A DNA stretch of 64,000 bases. It comes from Pseudomonas ceruminis (GTDB lineage Bacteria; Pseudomonadota; Gammaproteobacteria; Pseudomonadales; Pseudomonadaceae). Location: the NCBI RefSeq assembly GCF_021602025.1, contig NZ_BQHW01000008.1:124001-188000 (forward strand), written 5' to 3'. Position numbers and translations under genes: made by a program. The notes under the pieces are model-generated. The model was not told the DNA's origin. It did not search any database and saw only the letters and a program-made list of their open reading frames with translations. Positions 29,579 to 38,062 of this stretch are shown piece by piece (position 1 is the stretch's first letter; each line of letters begins with the position of its first letter).

Positions 29579-30346
29579 TCAGGACAGGTAGCCGCCGTCT
29601 ACATTGAGCGCGGTGCCGGTGGTGTAGCTGGAGGCCGCGCTGGCCAGGTACAACACGGCGCCGGCCATCTCCTTCGGGTCGGCTACGCGCTTAAGTGGGA
29701 TCTGCTGCAGCGCGGCATTGAGGATGGTGTCGTTTTTTACCAGCGCCGAGGCGAACCTGGTGTCGGTCAGGCCTGGCAGCAGGGCGTTGCAGCGGATGCC
29801 GAACTGCGCGCATTCCTTGGCGAAGACCTTGGTCATGTTGACTACCGCTGCCTTGGTCATCGAGTAGATGCCCTGGAAGTGGCCCGGCGATACGGCATTG
29901 ATCGACGCCACATTGATAATGCTGCCAGCGCCGTTTTCGCGCATCAGCTTGCCGGCCTCCACTGACATGAAGAAGTAGCCGCGGATATTGACATCGACGG
30001 TCTTCTGGAATGCGCTCACATCGGTGTCCAGCACGTTGCAGAACTGAGGGTTGGTCGCGGCATTGTTGACCAGGATATCCAGACGCCCGAACTGTTCGCG
30101 GATGCTGGTGAACACCTGCTGGATCTGCTCCAGCTCGCCAATGTGGCAGGCCACCGCGGTGGCTTTGCCGCCAGCGGCGACGATCGCATCGGCGACCGGC
30201 TGGCAGCCATCGAGTTTACGGCTGGAGACGATCACATGGGCACCCTGCTGGGCCAGCAGGTGGGCGATGGCCTCGCCGATGCCACGGCTGGCGCCGGAGA
30301 CGAAAGCGATCTTGCCGTCGAGGTCGAACAGGTGGGTCTTGGACAT
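29579..30346 (-). CDS. Short-chain dehydrogenase/reductase
   Basis: 255 residues. Rossmann motif SGASRGIGEAIA, NNAA motif (LVNNAATN), catalytic Ser in INVASINAVSPG and YSMTK. Classical SDR, NAD(P)H-dependent. Forms a two-gene unit with the phosphotransferase upstream; such pairs are seen with acyl-CoA dehydrogenases in fatty-acid or 4-hydroxyacid catabolism (family context). Confidence 0.9.
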   Translation of the reverse strand: MSKTHLFDLDGKIAFVSGASRGIGEAIAHLLAQQGAHVIVSSRKLDGCQPVADAIVAAGGKATAVACHIGELEQIQQVFTSIREQFGRLDILVNNAATNPQFCNVLDTDVSAFQKTVDVNIRGYFFMSVEAGKLMRENGAGSIINVASINAVSPGHFQGIYSMTKAAVVNMTKVFAKECAQFGIRCNALLPGLTDTRFASALVKNDTILNAALQQIPLKRVADPKEMAGAVLYLASAASSYTTGTALNVDGGYLS

Positions 30347-30369
30347 GCTGTTTTCCTTGTTGTCGGTCG

Positions 30370-31437
30370 TCAGAGCGTGGACTTGGCGATCACTTGCAAG
30401 CTCATGTGCTCCAGCAGCCGGTTCATGTGGATGAACTGGGCGAAGCGCTTGTCCTGGGTCTGCTTGTGGTAGAAGCGGTAGTAGATCTGCTGGACGATCC
30501 CGGCCAACCGGAACAGGCCATAGCAGTAGTAGTAATCGAAATTGTCGAGGCTGATGCCGGCGCGCTCGGCATAGTAGTCGACGAATTGGCGGCGGGTGAG
30601 CATGCCGGGGGCGTTGCTGGGTTGGCGACGCATGAGTTGCACCGGTGCCGGGTCACTCGCCTCGATCCAGTAGGCCAGGCTATTACCCAGGTCCATCAGC
30701 GGGTCACCGAGGGTGGCCATTTCCCAGTCGAGCACGCCAATGATGCGCATAGGGTTGTCGGCATCGAGGATGACGTTGTCGAAGCGGTAGTCGTTGTGCA
30801 CGATGCCGGGGCGCGGATGGTCGCTGGGCATTTTCTCGCGCAGCCAGGCAATCACCTGCTCCCAGCGCGGTGCGTCAGGGGTCAGAGCCTTTTCGTAGCG
30901 GCTGGTCCAGCCTTCGATCTGGCGTTGCACATAGCCTTCGGGCTTACCCAGGTCGGCCAGGCCGCAGGCGTTGTAGTCGACCTGGTGCAGGTCTACCAAG
31001 CGGTCGATGAAGCTCTTGCACAAGGCTTCGGTGCGGGTGGCATCCAGGTTCAGCTCGGCGGGGATGTCCGAACGCAGGATAATGCCCTTGACCCGTTCCA
31101 TCACGTAGAACTCGCCGCCGATCAGCGACTCGTCGGTGCAATGCACATAGGCCTTGGGGCAGAACGGGAAACCGTTGTTGAGCTGGTTGAGAATTCGAAA
31201 CTCGCGGCCCATGTCATGGGCCGACTTGGCTTTCTGGCCGAACGGCGGGCGACGCAGCACGAACTCACGCCCGGGATAAACGACCAGGTAGGTAAGGTTG
31301 GACGCGCCGCCGGGGAACTGGCTGATGCGTGGCGTGCCTTCGAGGCCCGCGATGTTGGCCTTCAGAAAAGGGTCGATGACGGCCGCGTCGAGTTCTTCGC
31401 CGGGGCGTACCTGGGTGGACTGGTCGGTGAGCGTCAT
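30370..31437 (-). CDS. Phosphotransferase of the APH/ACAD10 N-terminal type
   Basis: 355 residues with a kinase-like fold: catalytic loop HNDYRFDNVILD and metal-binding LDWEMATLGDPLMDLG. Homologues phosphorylate 4-hydroxyacyl-CoA intermediates in levulinate-type catabolism or act on unknown hydroxyacids. Sits 23 bp upstream of the SDR gene. True aminoglycoside resistance is unlikely. Confidence 0.85.
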   Translation of the reverse strand: MTLTDQSTQVRPGEELDAAVIDPFLKANIAGLEGTPRISQFPGGASNLTYLVVYPGREFVLRRPPFGQKAKSAHDMGREFRILNQLNNGFPFCPKAYVHCTDESLIGGEFYVMERVKGIILRSDIPAELNLDATRTEALCKSFIDRLVDLHQVDYNACGLADLGKPEGYVQRQIEGWTSRYEKALTPDAPRWEQVIAWLREKMPSDHPRPGIVHNDYRFDNVILDADNPMRIIGVLDWEMATLGDPLMDLGNSLAYWIEASDPAPVQLMRRQPSNAPGMLTRRQFVDYYAERAGISLDNFDYYYCYGLFRLAGIVQQIYYRFYHKQTQDKRFAQFIHMNRLLEHMSLQVIAKSTL

Positions 31438-31590
31438 GCGTTTTCCTTATTATCGAGCGCAAGGACTATTGGCTAATCTAATGGCACGAGCGGTTTGGAA
31501 CAAGCGTGCCAGCTGTCAAATAGGTATGGGTGTTGCCGGTCGATCAATCGCTTTGATCGGGCGGCGGCATACCATGCAAGCGCGCCAGGC

Positions 31591-31626
31591 AAAAAAAAAC
31601 CGAAGCCGGTCAGGCTTCGGTTTTTA
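31591..31626. terminator. Bidirectional terminator after the SCP2 gene
   Basis: AAAAACCGAAGCC-GGTCA-GGCTTCGGTTTTT with A/T runs on both sides, so it can work in both directions. Separates the SCP2 gene from the phosphotransferase/SDR unit. Confidence 0.9.
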
Positions 31627-31648
31627 AGGCGCTCGGTGTGCGCATCCC

Positions 31649-31966
31649 TCAGGAAGGGAACAGCTCGCTGAGTTTCATCGACAGCATCATGTCGCCTTCG
31701 ACGCGCAGCTTGCCGCCCATGAAAGCCTGCATGCCGTCGGTTTCACCGCTGACAATGCCCTTGAGGGTTTCGCTGTCCATTACCAGGGTGCAGTTGGCAT
31801 CCGGGTTCTCGCCTTCCTGCAGGTTGCAGGTGCCATCCTTGACGATCAGCGCGTAGTGTTTGTCTTCGTCGGTGATGTTGAAGCCGAACACCAGGTCCAG
31901 GCCTTCGGCTGCAGACGGGTTGAACTTCTCTTGCATCTTTTTCACGGCATCAGCTACGGAGGTCAT
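31649..31966 (-). CDS. SCP2 sterol-carrier-domain protein
   Basis: 105 residues, one SCP2 domain (GLDLVFGFNITDEDKHYALIVKDG; MDSETLKGIVSGETDGMQAFMGGKLRVEGD). Binds lipids or acyl-CoA. Neighbours (SDR, phosphotransferase) suggest a role in acyl-CoA metabolism. Own terminator downstream. Confidence 0.9.
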   Translation of the reverse strand: MTSVADAVKKMQEKFNPSAAEGLDLVFGFNITDEDKHYALIVKDGTCNLQEGENPDANCTLVMDSETLKGIVSGETDGMQAFMGGKLRVEGDMMLSMKLSELFPS

Positions 31967-32022
31967 GGCGCATTCCTTATAGAGTGATATTCACGTCCCC
32001 GCAGGGACACAACAGGCCGGAG

Positions 32023-32733
32023 TCATCGATAGGTGATGAGCTCCGGCACCTTCAACAGCTGCACATGGGCTTGGCTGTTGAAGGAAGCCAGTGCCACGTC
32101 GCGGCCGCGGAACTTCAGCTGGCTGAGCGACGTGTTGATGATCTGCCAGTTCAGCGCGAAGGCTTGGCTGGGGGTAATACCGGTAACCAGGTGAAGCAGG
32201 GCGGCGATGGTGCCGCCGGAGGTGAACACGGCAATGTTGTCGCCACTGCCGGCATTCTCCAGCAACCGCTGCAGGCCAGTTTGCACGCGGGCCGTGAACG
32301 CTTGCCAGGTTTCCAGGCCGTCGTCGGCATGGTCGCAGTCGTACCAGCGTTGCACCATCAGGGCGAACAGGCGCTGGAACTCGCTGCGGTGCTGGGCACC
32401 GTTACGCAGGATATGCCGGGCGTTCGGCTCATCGGCCAACAACCCAGGCAGCAGCGCCCGGATCACACCATCGGCATCGAACTCATTGAATGCCGGGTCG
32501 GTGTCGATGAGGGGGACGGCGCAGCCGCCAGCGTGCAATGCTTGCAGCGCAAGCCGGGCGGTGTCTTGCTGGCGGCGCAGGTCACCCGCCACGCAACGGT
32601 CCAGGCGCACGCCAAGCTGGGCCAGGTGTTCGCCCAGTGCCTGGCTTTGCCGAACGCCTACCGGCGACAGAACGTCATAGTCGTCGGCACCAAAAGAGGC
32701 TTGGCCATGTCGGATCAGGTAGAGGTTGCCCAC
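32023..32733 (-). CDS. Histidine phosphatase family protein (phosphoglycerate-mutase fold)
   Basis: 236 residues from GTG 32733 (MGNLYLIRHGQASFGADDYDVLS), which matches the family start; the open frame extends upstream without a plausible domain. The RHG motif holds the phosphorylated His; the partner acid and second His lie in FTSGGTIAALLHLV-type segments. 56 bp upstream of SCP2. Substrate unknown. Confidence 0.85.
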   Translation of the reverse strand: MGNLYLIRHGQASFGADDYDVLSPVGVRQSQALGEHLAQLGVRLDRCVAGDLRRQQDTARLALQALHAGGCAVPLIDTDPAFNEFDADGVIRALLPGLLADEPNARHILRNGAQHRSEFQRLFALMVQRWYDCDHADDGLETWQAFTARVQTGLQRLLENAGSGDNIAVFTSGGTIAALLHLVTGITPSQAFALNWQIINTSLSQLKFRGRDVALASFNSQAHVQLLKVPELITYR

Positions 32734-32927
32734 AAAGGTATCCGGCTTGAAGGTTGCTGCGAGGTTAGGTTGCGCCACACAGGCTGTCAACGAAAAAACA
32801 TACAAGCGTTTGAAAAGGTTGTTTGAACTGTGTTGCCAGCATTTACCGTCGCTGGCAGCGCCTCGGGCGCCCCGGTATGCTTGCATCAGTTTCGCGCTGT
32901 GAAGGCGCTGGTTCATAAGGAGTCAAC

Positions 32928-33947
32928 GTGGAGTTTCTTGCCGAATACGCAAGCTTTCTCGCTAAAACCGCCACCCTGGTCATTGCCATTCTGGTGGTGC
33001 TGTCTGCTATTGCCGGTTTGCGCGGCAAGGGGCGGCGCAAGGCTGGCGGGCAATTGCAGGTCACCCGTCTGAACGAGTTCTATAAGGAATTGCGCGAGCG
33101 CCTGGAGTCGGGCCTGCTCGACAAGGCCCAGCTCAAGGCCCTGCGCAAGCAGCAGGCCAAGACGGAAAAACAACAGAAGAAGGGCAAGGCTGAAGAGAAG
33201 GGCCGGGTGTTCGTGCTCGACTTCGATGGCGACATCAAGGCCTCTGCCACCGAAAGCCTGCGCAACGAGATCACCGCGCTGCTCACCCTCGCTACCCCGC
33301 GTGACGAAGTGGTACTGCGCCTGGAAAGCGGTGGAGGCCTGGTGCACAGCTACGGCCTGGCGGCCTCGCAGTTGGCGCGGATCCGCCAGGCAGGCATCCC
33401 GCTGACGGTGTGCATTGACAAAGTGGCCGCCAGTGGCGGTTACATGATGGCTTGTATTGGCGAGAAGATCGTCAGCGCACCTTTTGCGGTACTGGGTTCG
33501 ATCGGCGTGGTGGCGCAATTGCCCAACGTCAACCGCCTGCTGAAGAAGCACGACATCGATTTCGAGGTTCTGACCGCCGGCGAGTACAAGCGCACCTTGA
33601 CGGTCTTTGGCGAAAACACCGAGAAGGGCCGGGAGAAGTTTCAGGAAGACCTGGACATCACTCACCAGTTGTTCAAGGACTTCGTTGCCCGCTACCGCCC
33701 GCAGTTGCACATCGACGAAGTGGCCACCGGCGAGGTCTGGCTGGGCGTAGCCGCGCTGAACCGCAAGCTGGTGGACGAACTGCAGACCAGCGACGAGTAT
33801 CTCAGCGACCGCGCACGTCACGCCAACCTGTTCCACCTGCACTACGCCGAGCGCAAGAGTTTGCAGGAACGCATCGGCATGGCTGCCAGCGGCACCGTGG
33901 AGAACGCCGTGGTAGGGTTGTGGAGCAAACTCGGCCGCTTGCGCTAA
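32928..33947 (+). CDS. sohB: Inner-membrane protease SohB (S49)
   Basis: 339 residues. N-terminal membrane anchor, SohB N-terminal domain with a charged linker (KTEKQQKKGKAEEKG), then the S49 fold: nucleophile region DKVAASGGYMMAC and general base Lys in GEYKRTLTVFGENTEKG. Periplasm-facing serine protease of the SppA class. Starts with GTG after AAGGAG. Last host gene before the prophage. Confidence 0.92.
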   Translation: MEFLAEYASFLAKTATLVIAILVVLSAIAGLRGKGRRKAGGQLQVTRLNEFYKELRERLESGLLDKAQLKALRKQQAKTEKQQKKGKAEEKGRVFVLDFDGDIKASATESLRNEITALLTLATPRDEVVLRLESGGGLVHSYGLAASQLARIRQAGIPLTVCIDKVAASGGYMMACIGEKIVSAPFAVLGSIGVVAQLPNVNRLLKKHDIDFEVLTAGEYKRTLTVFGENTEKGREKFQEDLDITHQLFKDFVARYRPQLHIDEVATGEVWLGVAALNRKLVDELQTSDEYLSDRARHANLFHLHYAERKSLQERIGMAASGTVENAVVGLWSKLGRLR

Positions 33948-33985
33948 GACCTTGAACCCCTTGAATATTTTTTATGTTCAGGGGG

Positions 33986-34014
33986 TTGCAAGGTGCGAGG
34001 AATGCAGACATAAT
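33986..34014 (+). promoter_or_regulatory. Promoter of tRNA-Cys
   Basis: TTGCAA (33986-33991), 17-bp spacer, CATAAT (34009-34014). The tRNA starts 87 bp further on, so the transcript has an untranslated leader trimmed by tRNA processing. Confidence 0.65.
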
Positions 34015-34101
34015 GGCGCCCATCGAAACGCAGCAAACCTTGAAAAAGGTGCGGTGTTTCAAGGAGATAGCAAAGCGCAAGCGGCTAGATCCAAACTTTG
34101 A

Positions 34102-34175
34102 GGCCGAGTAGCAAAGTGGTTATGCTCCGGATTGCAAATCCGTCTACGCCGGTTCGATTCCGACCTCGGCCTCCA
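34102..34175 (+). tRNA. tRNA-Cys(GCA), prophage attachment gene
   Basis: 74 nt with encoded CCA. Acceptor GGCCGAG/CTCGGCC, anticodon loop TTGCAAA (GCA), T-loop GGTTCGATTCC. The phage integrase begins 140 bp downstream in the same orientation, so the 3' part of this tRNA is the inferred attL core; the tRNA remains intact. Confidence 0.96.
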
Positions 34176-34182
34176 CCATTCG

Positions 34183-34218
34183 AAAGCCCCGCAGCCATTG
34201 AGGTTGCGGGGCTTTTTT
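34183..34218 (+). terminator. Terminator after tRNA-Cys
   Basis: AAAGCCCCGCA ... TGCGGGGCTTTTTT with an 11-bp stem. Lies inside the prophage left end, so it is supplied by the phage (or shared by att) and keeps the tRNA transcript from reading into int. Confidence 0.88.
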
Positions 34219-34250
34219 CATGCCTGCGGATTTTGCTGGCCCCACCCATT

Positions 34251-34290
34251 TGGGACAATCCTGGGACACTCGAAGAAATTGCATGTCCCA
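34251..34290. promoter_or_regulatory. Candidate integrase arm-type sites
   Basis: TGGGACA occurs at 34251-34257 and 34262-34268 (11 bp apart, one helical turn) and inverted as TGTCCCA at 34284-34290. They lie between attL and the integrase start, where arm-type or Xis sites are expected. Confidence 0.5.
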
Positions 34291-34314
34291 CGGGTCCCCG
34301 GCAAAATCCGGTGC

Positions 34315-35292
34315 ATGGCCACTATCGAGCAGCGCCCCAACGGGGCATGGCGGACCAAGATCCGCCGAAAAGGATATCCGACTCTCTCCGCGACCTTTGA
34401 CACCAAGGCCGAGGCCCAGCGCTGGGCGGCCGAGATCGAAGGCGACATGTCGCGCGCCAGGTTCGTCGACATGCGCGAGGCGGAGAGCACAACCTTGGAA
34501 GAGGCCCTTGACCGCTACTCCCGTGAGGTGACTTCGGCCAAGAAGGGCGCCAAGCAGGAGATGACCCGCATCGCCAAGTGGAAGAAGCACAAGCTGGCGA
34601 AGAAGGGCCTGGCCGCGATCCGGTCAAGCGATATGGCTGCATATAGGGATGATGAGCTCAAGGAAGGGAAGTCCACCGCGACGGTCAAGCTCGACCTGGC
34701 GGTGATCAGCCACCTTTATACAGTGGCCATCAAGGACTGGGGTATTGAGGGGCTGAGCAACCCGGTGGCTCGGCTGAGGATGCCGAAGGGGGCGAAGTCC
34801 CGCGATCGGCGGCCGACTGCTCAGGAGCTGAAGGATGTGATCAAGGCAGCAGGCGATATCCACCCTGAGATGCCGGCGATCATCGGTATTGCAGTAGAGA
34901 CGGCGATGCGCCGCAGCGAACTGCTGACGCTCCGTCGCGAGAACGTCAAAGCAAAGCACGTGATTCTGGAAGACACCAAGAACGGTACCCGCCGACTGGT
35001 CCCGCTGTCTGTCCGTGCGCGCAACCTGCTTGAGTCGCTGCCGGCGCGCCTGGATGGCAAAGTCTTTTCCCTGGTCCCGCACTCGGTGAGCCAGTATTTC
35101 ACCCGAGCCTGCCGGGCGGCCAACGTTGAAGACCTGCACTTCCACGACCTTCGCCATGAAGGTACGTCGAGGCTCTTTGAAAAAGGGCTGTCCATGATGG
35201 AGGTCAGCACGATCACGGGGCACAAGTCCTTGAGCATGCTCAAGCGCTATACGCATCTGTGCCCCGATACCCTGGCTGACAAGCTCGGTTAA
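34315..35292 (+). CDS. int: Phage tyrosine integrase
   Basis: 325 residues from ATG 34315 (MATIEQRPNGAWRTKIRRKG), an AP2-like arm-binding N-terminus. Core-binding domain ~60-150, then the catalytic domain with first Arg in AMRRSELLTL, HDLRHEGTSRL (H-x-x-R) and the GHKSLSMLKRYTHL block with the nucleophilic Tyr. The frame is open upstream through the tRNA but only this start gives a normal integrase. Convergent with the excisionase-like gene, stops overlapping by 4 bp. Confidence 0.94.
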   Translation: MATIEQRPNGAWRTKIRRKGYPTLSATFDTKAEAQRWAAEIEGDMSRARFVDMREAESTTLEEALDRYSREVTSAKKGAKQEMTRIAKWKKHKLAKKGLAAIRSSDMAAYRDDELKEGKSTATVKLDLAVISHLYTVAIKDWGIEGLSNPVARLRMPKGAKSRDRRPTAQELKDVIKAAGDIHPEMPAIIGIAVETAMRRSELLTLRRENVKAKHVILEDTKNGTRRLVPLSVRARNLLESLPARLDGKVFSLVPHSVSQYFTRACRAANVEDLHFHDLRHEGTSRLFEKGLSMMEVSTITGHKSLSMLKRYTHLCPDTLADKLG

Positions 35293-35534
35293 CGCACGCT
35301 GGCGAGCGTCGGCGGCGCCTGGCGCTTCCGACCGGGCCGTGCCGGCGTGTGTAGCCCACTCTCGCACTCCTGCAAAAACTGACGCACCGTGCTGACCCGC
35401 CAGCAGATCCGGCTGCCCTGTTTGAAGAACGGCGGCAGCCAGGATGCCCCGGCCTGCCGGGCGCTGCGGATGGCGGATTCGGACCGGCCGAGGAGCTTGG
35501 CCAGTTCGGGGATGTGGATGATTTCTGGTTCCAT
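35289..35534 (-). CDS. Excisionase/AlpA-like helix-turn-helix protein
   Basis: 81 residues from ATG 35534 (MEPEIIHIPELAKLLGRSESAI). MerR/AlpA-type winged helix with Trp (ICWRVSTVRQFLQ) and a basic tail. Position next to int on the opposite strand suggests a recombination directionality factor, the promoter-distal gene of the left operon. Confidence 0.7.
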   Translation of the reverse strand: MEPEIIHIPELAKLLGRSESAIRSARQAGASWLPPFFKQGSRICWRVSTVRQFLQECESGLHTPARPGRKRQAPPTLASVR

Positions 35535-35561
35535 GTAGGGCTCCTGCCGCACGCGGCGGCA

Positions 35562-35804
35562 TCAGTAGGATGCGACTATCTTTTTTCGCTGCTCGTGCAG
35601 CTCGTTCTCTCTGGACAGCTGCGCCTCACGGTCAGCGAGCCACTTCCTGGCTTTGGCTTGCGCTGCCTTGGCGCTGGTGAACAGCTTCGGCCTCGGGTGC
35701 TTCACGCCTTTGCTGTCCACGCAGAACAGGCCTTTGCGCACGATGGTGACCTCCCTGACGGCGAAGTCCTCGCCCAGGGTGTAGGCCTTGAATGGGGTGG
35801 TCAT
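35562..35804 (-). CDS. Phage hypothetical protein, Arg/Lys-rich
   Basis: 80 residues; an N-terminal beta part (FAVREVTIVRKGLFCVDSKG) and a C-terminal charged helix. No family recognised. Typical small left-arm gene. Confidence 0.6.
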   Translation of the reverse strand: MTTPFKAYTLGEDFAVREVTIVRKGLFCVDSKGVKHPRPKLFTSAKAAQAKARKWLADREAQLSRENELHEQRKKIVASY

Positions 35805-35813
35805 GTGTGGTCC

Positions 35814-35990
35814 TCAGGCCAAGAAGTGGTGCCCGACCTTCGCCGCGCGTGCGGCTTCCTCGGTGCGGAACATGAGCCGGGTAGTGCTAGTGCTGCCCCA
35901 GGCGTTGTATTCGACGTCGACCCACCAGGCGCCGAACTTGCGGTACGGCTCGCCGAGGATCTTCGTGACGTAGCAGTCGATCAGGTTCAT
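35814..35990 (-). CDS. Phage hypothetical protein (58 aa)
   Basis: 58 codons beginning MNLIDCYVTKILGEPYRKFG and ending AAKVGHHFLA; GGAG lies 7 nt before the ATG. Contains a WWVDVEYNAWGSTS beta segment. Ends 9 bp before the next gene. Function unknown. Confidence 0.65.
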   Translation of the reverse strand: MNLIDCYVTKILGEPYRKFGAWWVDVEYNAWGSTSTTRLMFRTEEAARAAKVGHHFLA

Positions 35991-36004
35991 GGATGGCTCC
36001 TGGC

Positions 36005-36739
36005 TCAGTCCCAGTCGTGAGTGATCTTCGGGTTAATAGGTGGTGTGCATTGGAGGGTGGCCAGATCAAGAAGAGTGAAATGGCCATCCATCCAGCCGGC
36101 GGTGTCGATGTGGAAAACATTGCCGAGCACGGCCGGCTGCCGGAGCGGGGTGTGCCCACATACAAGGGCGCGCAAGCCTTGGACGCCCTCCTTGTCGCCA
36201 TCCTGAATTCGGCTGCGCGACCACATGCAGGTGTTTTGCGTCAGTCGCAACTGCTTGGCGGTCTCGGGCGCTTCAAGACCGGACCGCAACTGATCCCAGG
36301 ACGGGAAAGGGCAGTCCGCGTGCACGACACCCACCAGGCCGCCGGGCGTCTCCACCTCTATGGCGATCGGCAGCTCGCGGAACTGAGCGGCGAACTCTCG
36401 CTGCTCATCCCAGGCCAGGCCGGCGAACCAGGCGCCGCCGTTGTACACCCAGTTGTCCACGTCGCAGGTATCGAACCGGCAGACGTAGTCGTCGTGGTTG
36501 CCCCGAACCGGGTGGAACCATGGCTTGGCCAGCCAGGCCAGTACATATCGGCATTCGGGCCCACGGTCGACCAGATCGCCGACGCTGAACAGCCGGTCAA
36601 CTGCCGGATCGAAACCGGCAGCGTCCAAGGCAGCCTGCAGCCGGGTGAAGTGCCCATGGATGTCGCCGACAGCGAAATCGCGGCCAGCCGTGTTTGCGGT
36701 GAAGCGCTTGATGCGCACCACCTCTATGTTTTCGAGCAT
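36005..36739 (-). CDS. PPP-family metallophosphoesterase (lambda phosphatase-like)
   Basis: 244 residues from ATG 36739. Metal-binding signature GDIHGH, GDLVDRGPE and GNHDDY, then late His residues (VVHAD, VCGHTPLRQP). This is the Ser/Thr or dinucleotide-phosphatase group that includes lambda NinI. Its phage role is uncertain: it may remove host phosphate marks or hydrolyse a nucleotide signal. Confidence 0.88.
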   Translation of the reverse strand: MLENIEVVRIKRFTANTAGRDFAVGDIHGHFTRLQAALDAAGFDPAVDRLFSVGDLVDRGPECRYVLAWLAKPWFHPVRGNHDDYVCRFDTCDVDNWVYNGGAWFAGLAWDEQREFAAQFRELPIAIEVETPGGLVGVVHADCPFPSWDQLRSGLEAPETAKQLRLTQNTCMWSRSRIQDGDKEGVQGLRALVCGHTPLRQPAVLGNVFHIDTAGWMDGHFTLLDLATLQCTPPINPKITHDWD

Positions 36740-36790
36740 GCAGGATCCTCGCCCGCGCATGTCGGCGGGCTTGAGTAGTAGGGGGAGGGG

Positions 36791-37273
36791 TTAGGCTGCG
36801 GGGCGTTTCATGAAGGTGATCCAGTGCGTCTTTTCGCGCTTGCCGGACTTGTGGCCAAACAGGGGTTTCTCATCGGTCAGGGCCAGCAGCTCGCTGACCA
36901 GCACCTGGGTTTCATTCCACTTGAAGATCAGGATTCCCTCGGGCTCCAGCACGCGGAAGCACTCGGCGAAGCCTTGGCGGATGTCTTCCCGCCAGTCGCT
37001 GGTGAGCAGCCCATACTTGGCCCGCATCCAGCTGTCTACGCCGGCCCGGGTCAGGTGCGGCGGGTCGAACACCACCAGGCGGAATGTTTGATCCTCGAAG
37101 GGTAGGCTGCGAAAGTCCATCAGCACATCGGGCTCTACCTTCAACACCCTGCCGTCGCAGAGTAAGTGCTGCTCGTCGCGGATATCGCCGAACAGGGCGC
37201 GCTGGTCTTCCTTGTCGAACCACATCATGCGGCTGGCGCTGCAGGGGTCGAGCACCTTGGCGGCTGCGCTCAT
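36791..37273 (-). CDS. Class I SAM-dependent methyltransferase (DPPH motif)
   Basis: 160 residues. Motif I-like VLDPCSASRMMWF and motif IV DPPHLT indicate an N-methyltransferase of the phage adenine/MT-A70-like group; no target-recognition domain. May modify phage or host DNA. Start ATG 37273 overlaps the stop of a 16-codon ORF (ATGA). Confidence 0.75.
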   Translation of the reverse strand: MSAAAKVLDPCSASRMMWFDKEDQRALFGDIRDEQHLLCDGRVLKVEPDVLMDFRSLPFEDQTFRLVVFDPPHLTRAGVDSWMRAKYGLLTSDWREDIRQGFAECFRVLEPEGILIFKWNETQVLVSELLALTDEKPLFGHKSGKREKTHWITFMKRPAA

Positions 37274-37320
37274 CGCGGCCCCCTGTAGATCAGGTAGGCC
37301 ATGTAGGCGAGGGCGATCAT
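37270..37320 (-). CDS. 16-residue ORF chained by ATGA overlaps
   Basis: MIALAYMAYLIYRGPR. Its ATG overlaps the stop of the upstream gene and its stop overlaps the methyltransferase start, so ribosomes could pass through by re-initiation. Hydrophobic; may be a tiny membrane peptide or merely a coupling device. Confidence 0.4.
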   Translation of the reverse strand: MIALAYMAYLIYRGPR

Positions 37321-37709
37321 GGCATCAGCTCCTTCGGCACCTGGACGGTATCGCCGAGCTTGGCTTTGACCAGGCCTCGGCAGAAGGCAATTAGCGCGGT
37401 CGGGCCGTAGCACCAGAACCCGGACCTTCCCGGGCCAGAGCTGTAGCGGAAGTTTGCATCAGCCAGGTGGGCTTCGTAGTGGAGGCCGCCGTGATGTTTA
37501 TCTACCAGCGGCCCGCCTTGACTCCAGTCAGCAGATGGCGAGTAAATTGAGCGGATGCTTTCAATCAGCTTGATACCGCCGCGATCGTGTACTTGCACCA
37601 ACTCGCGGCCATATCGCCAGCTTGTCTCGACGCTCTCCACTTTTGCCACCGCCCAATCCAGCGGTGCGCCGATCAGGTTGGATACCCTCACTTCGATCAG
37701 GTCGGTCAT
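37317..37709 (-). CDS. DUF2591 phage protein (NinX-like)
   Basis: 130 residues from ATG 37709 (MTDLIEVRVSNLIGAPLDWAVA), the usual start of DUF2591/NinX proteins; ends FCRGLVKAKLGDTVQVPKELMP. The frame runs open far upstream through other genes; that part is not coding. Function unknown. Confidence 0.75.
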   Translation of the reverse strand: MTDLIEVRVSNLIGAPLDWAVAKVESVETSWRYGRELVQVHDRGGIKLIESIRSIYSPSADWSQGGPLVDKHHGGLHYEAHLADANFRYSSGPGRSGFWCYGPTALIAFCRGLVKAKLGDTVQVPKELMP

Positions 37710-38062
37710 GGCGACACCTTCTCGACTGGAAGCAGTTGAGCTGCCATCTCTGCTGCGAGGCCGACGGGCCACCAGTAACGTGGCCGCTGATACTCCGGGT
37801 AGCCGGCCTCGCGCAGGACGAGACCTTTTCGCTCCAGAGCCTTGAAAGTGCTGAGCACCGAAGCGGCCGCGAGGTTGAGGCGAGTGCCAACCTCGCGGCT
37901 CAGCCCGCCAAGTCCAAAGGCGCAGGCCTGATCGCCTGCAGCCAGCTTCTTGCAGTCTTGCTCGTACAGGTACGGTGTTTTCTCCCGGTACCGCACTACG
38001 TTGGCGCGTGATACCTCGCGCAAGGCTTCGAGGACGCGCTGTTGGTTGTCGGTCAGTTTCAC
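37706..38062 (-). CDS. Winged-helix phage protein
   Basis: 118 residues from GTG 38062 (MKLTDNQQRVLEALREVSRA). A MarR-like winged helix (LSREVGTRLNLAAASVLSTFKALERKGLVLREAG) suggests a DNA-binding regulator. Overlaps both neighbours by 4 bp. Confidence 0.65.
   Translation of the reverse strand: MKLTDNQQRVLEALREVSRANVVRYREKTPYLYEQDCKKLAAGDQACAFGLGGLSREVGTRLNLAAASVLSTFKALERKGLVLREAGYPEYQRPRYWWPVGLAAEMAAQLLPVEKVSP

Noticed and set aside
30370-31437. Aminoglycoside resistance kinase
   Set aside because: The APH-like fold groups with ACAD10-type phosphotransferases and sits with an SDR in acyl-metabolism context.
33957-33985. Terminator after sohB (CCCCTTGAA...TTCAGGGGG)
   Set aside because: Stem is imperfect with a large T-rich loop and no U tract after it; left out as too weak.
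34132-34314. N-terminal extension of the integrase through tRNA-Cys
   Set aside because: It would translate the tRNA gene; the normal integrase start is ATG 34315.
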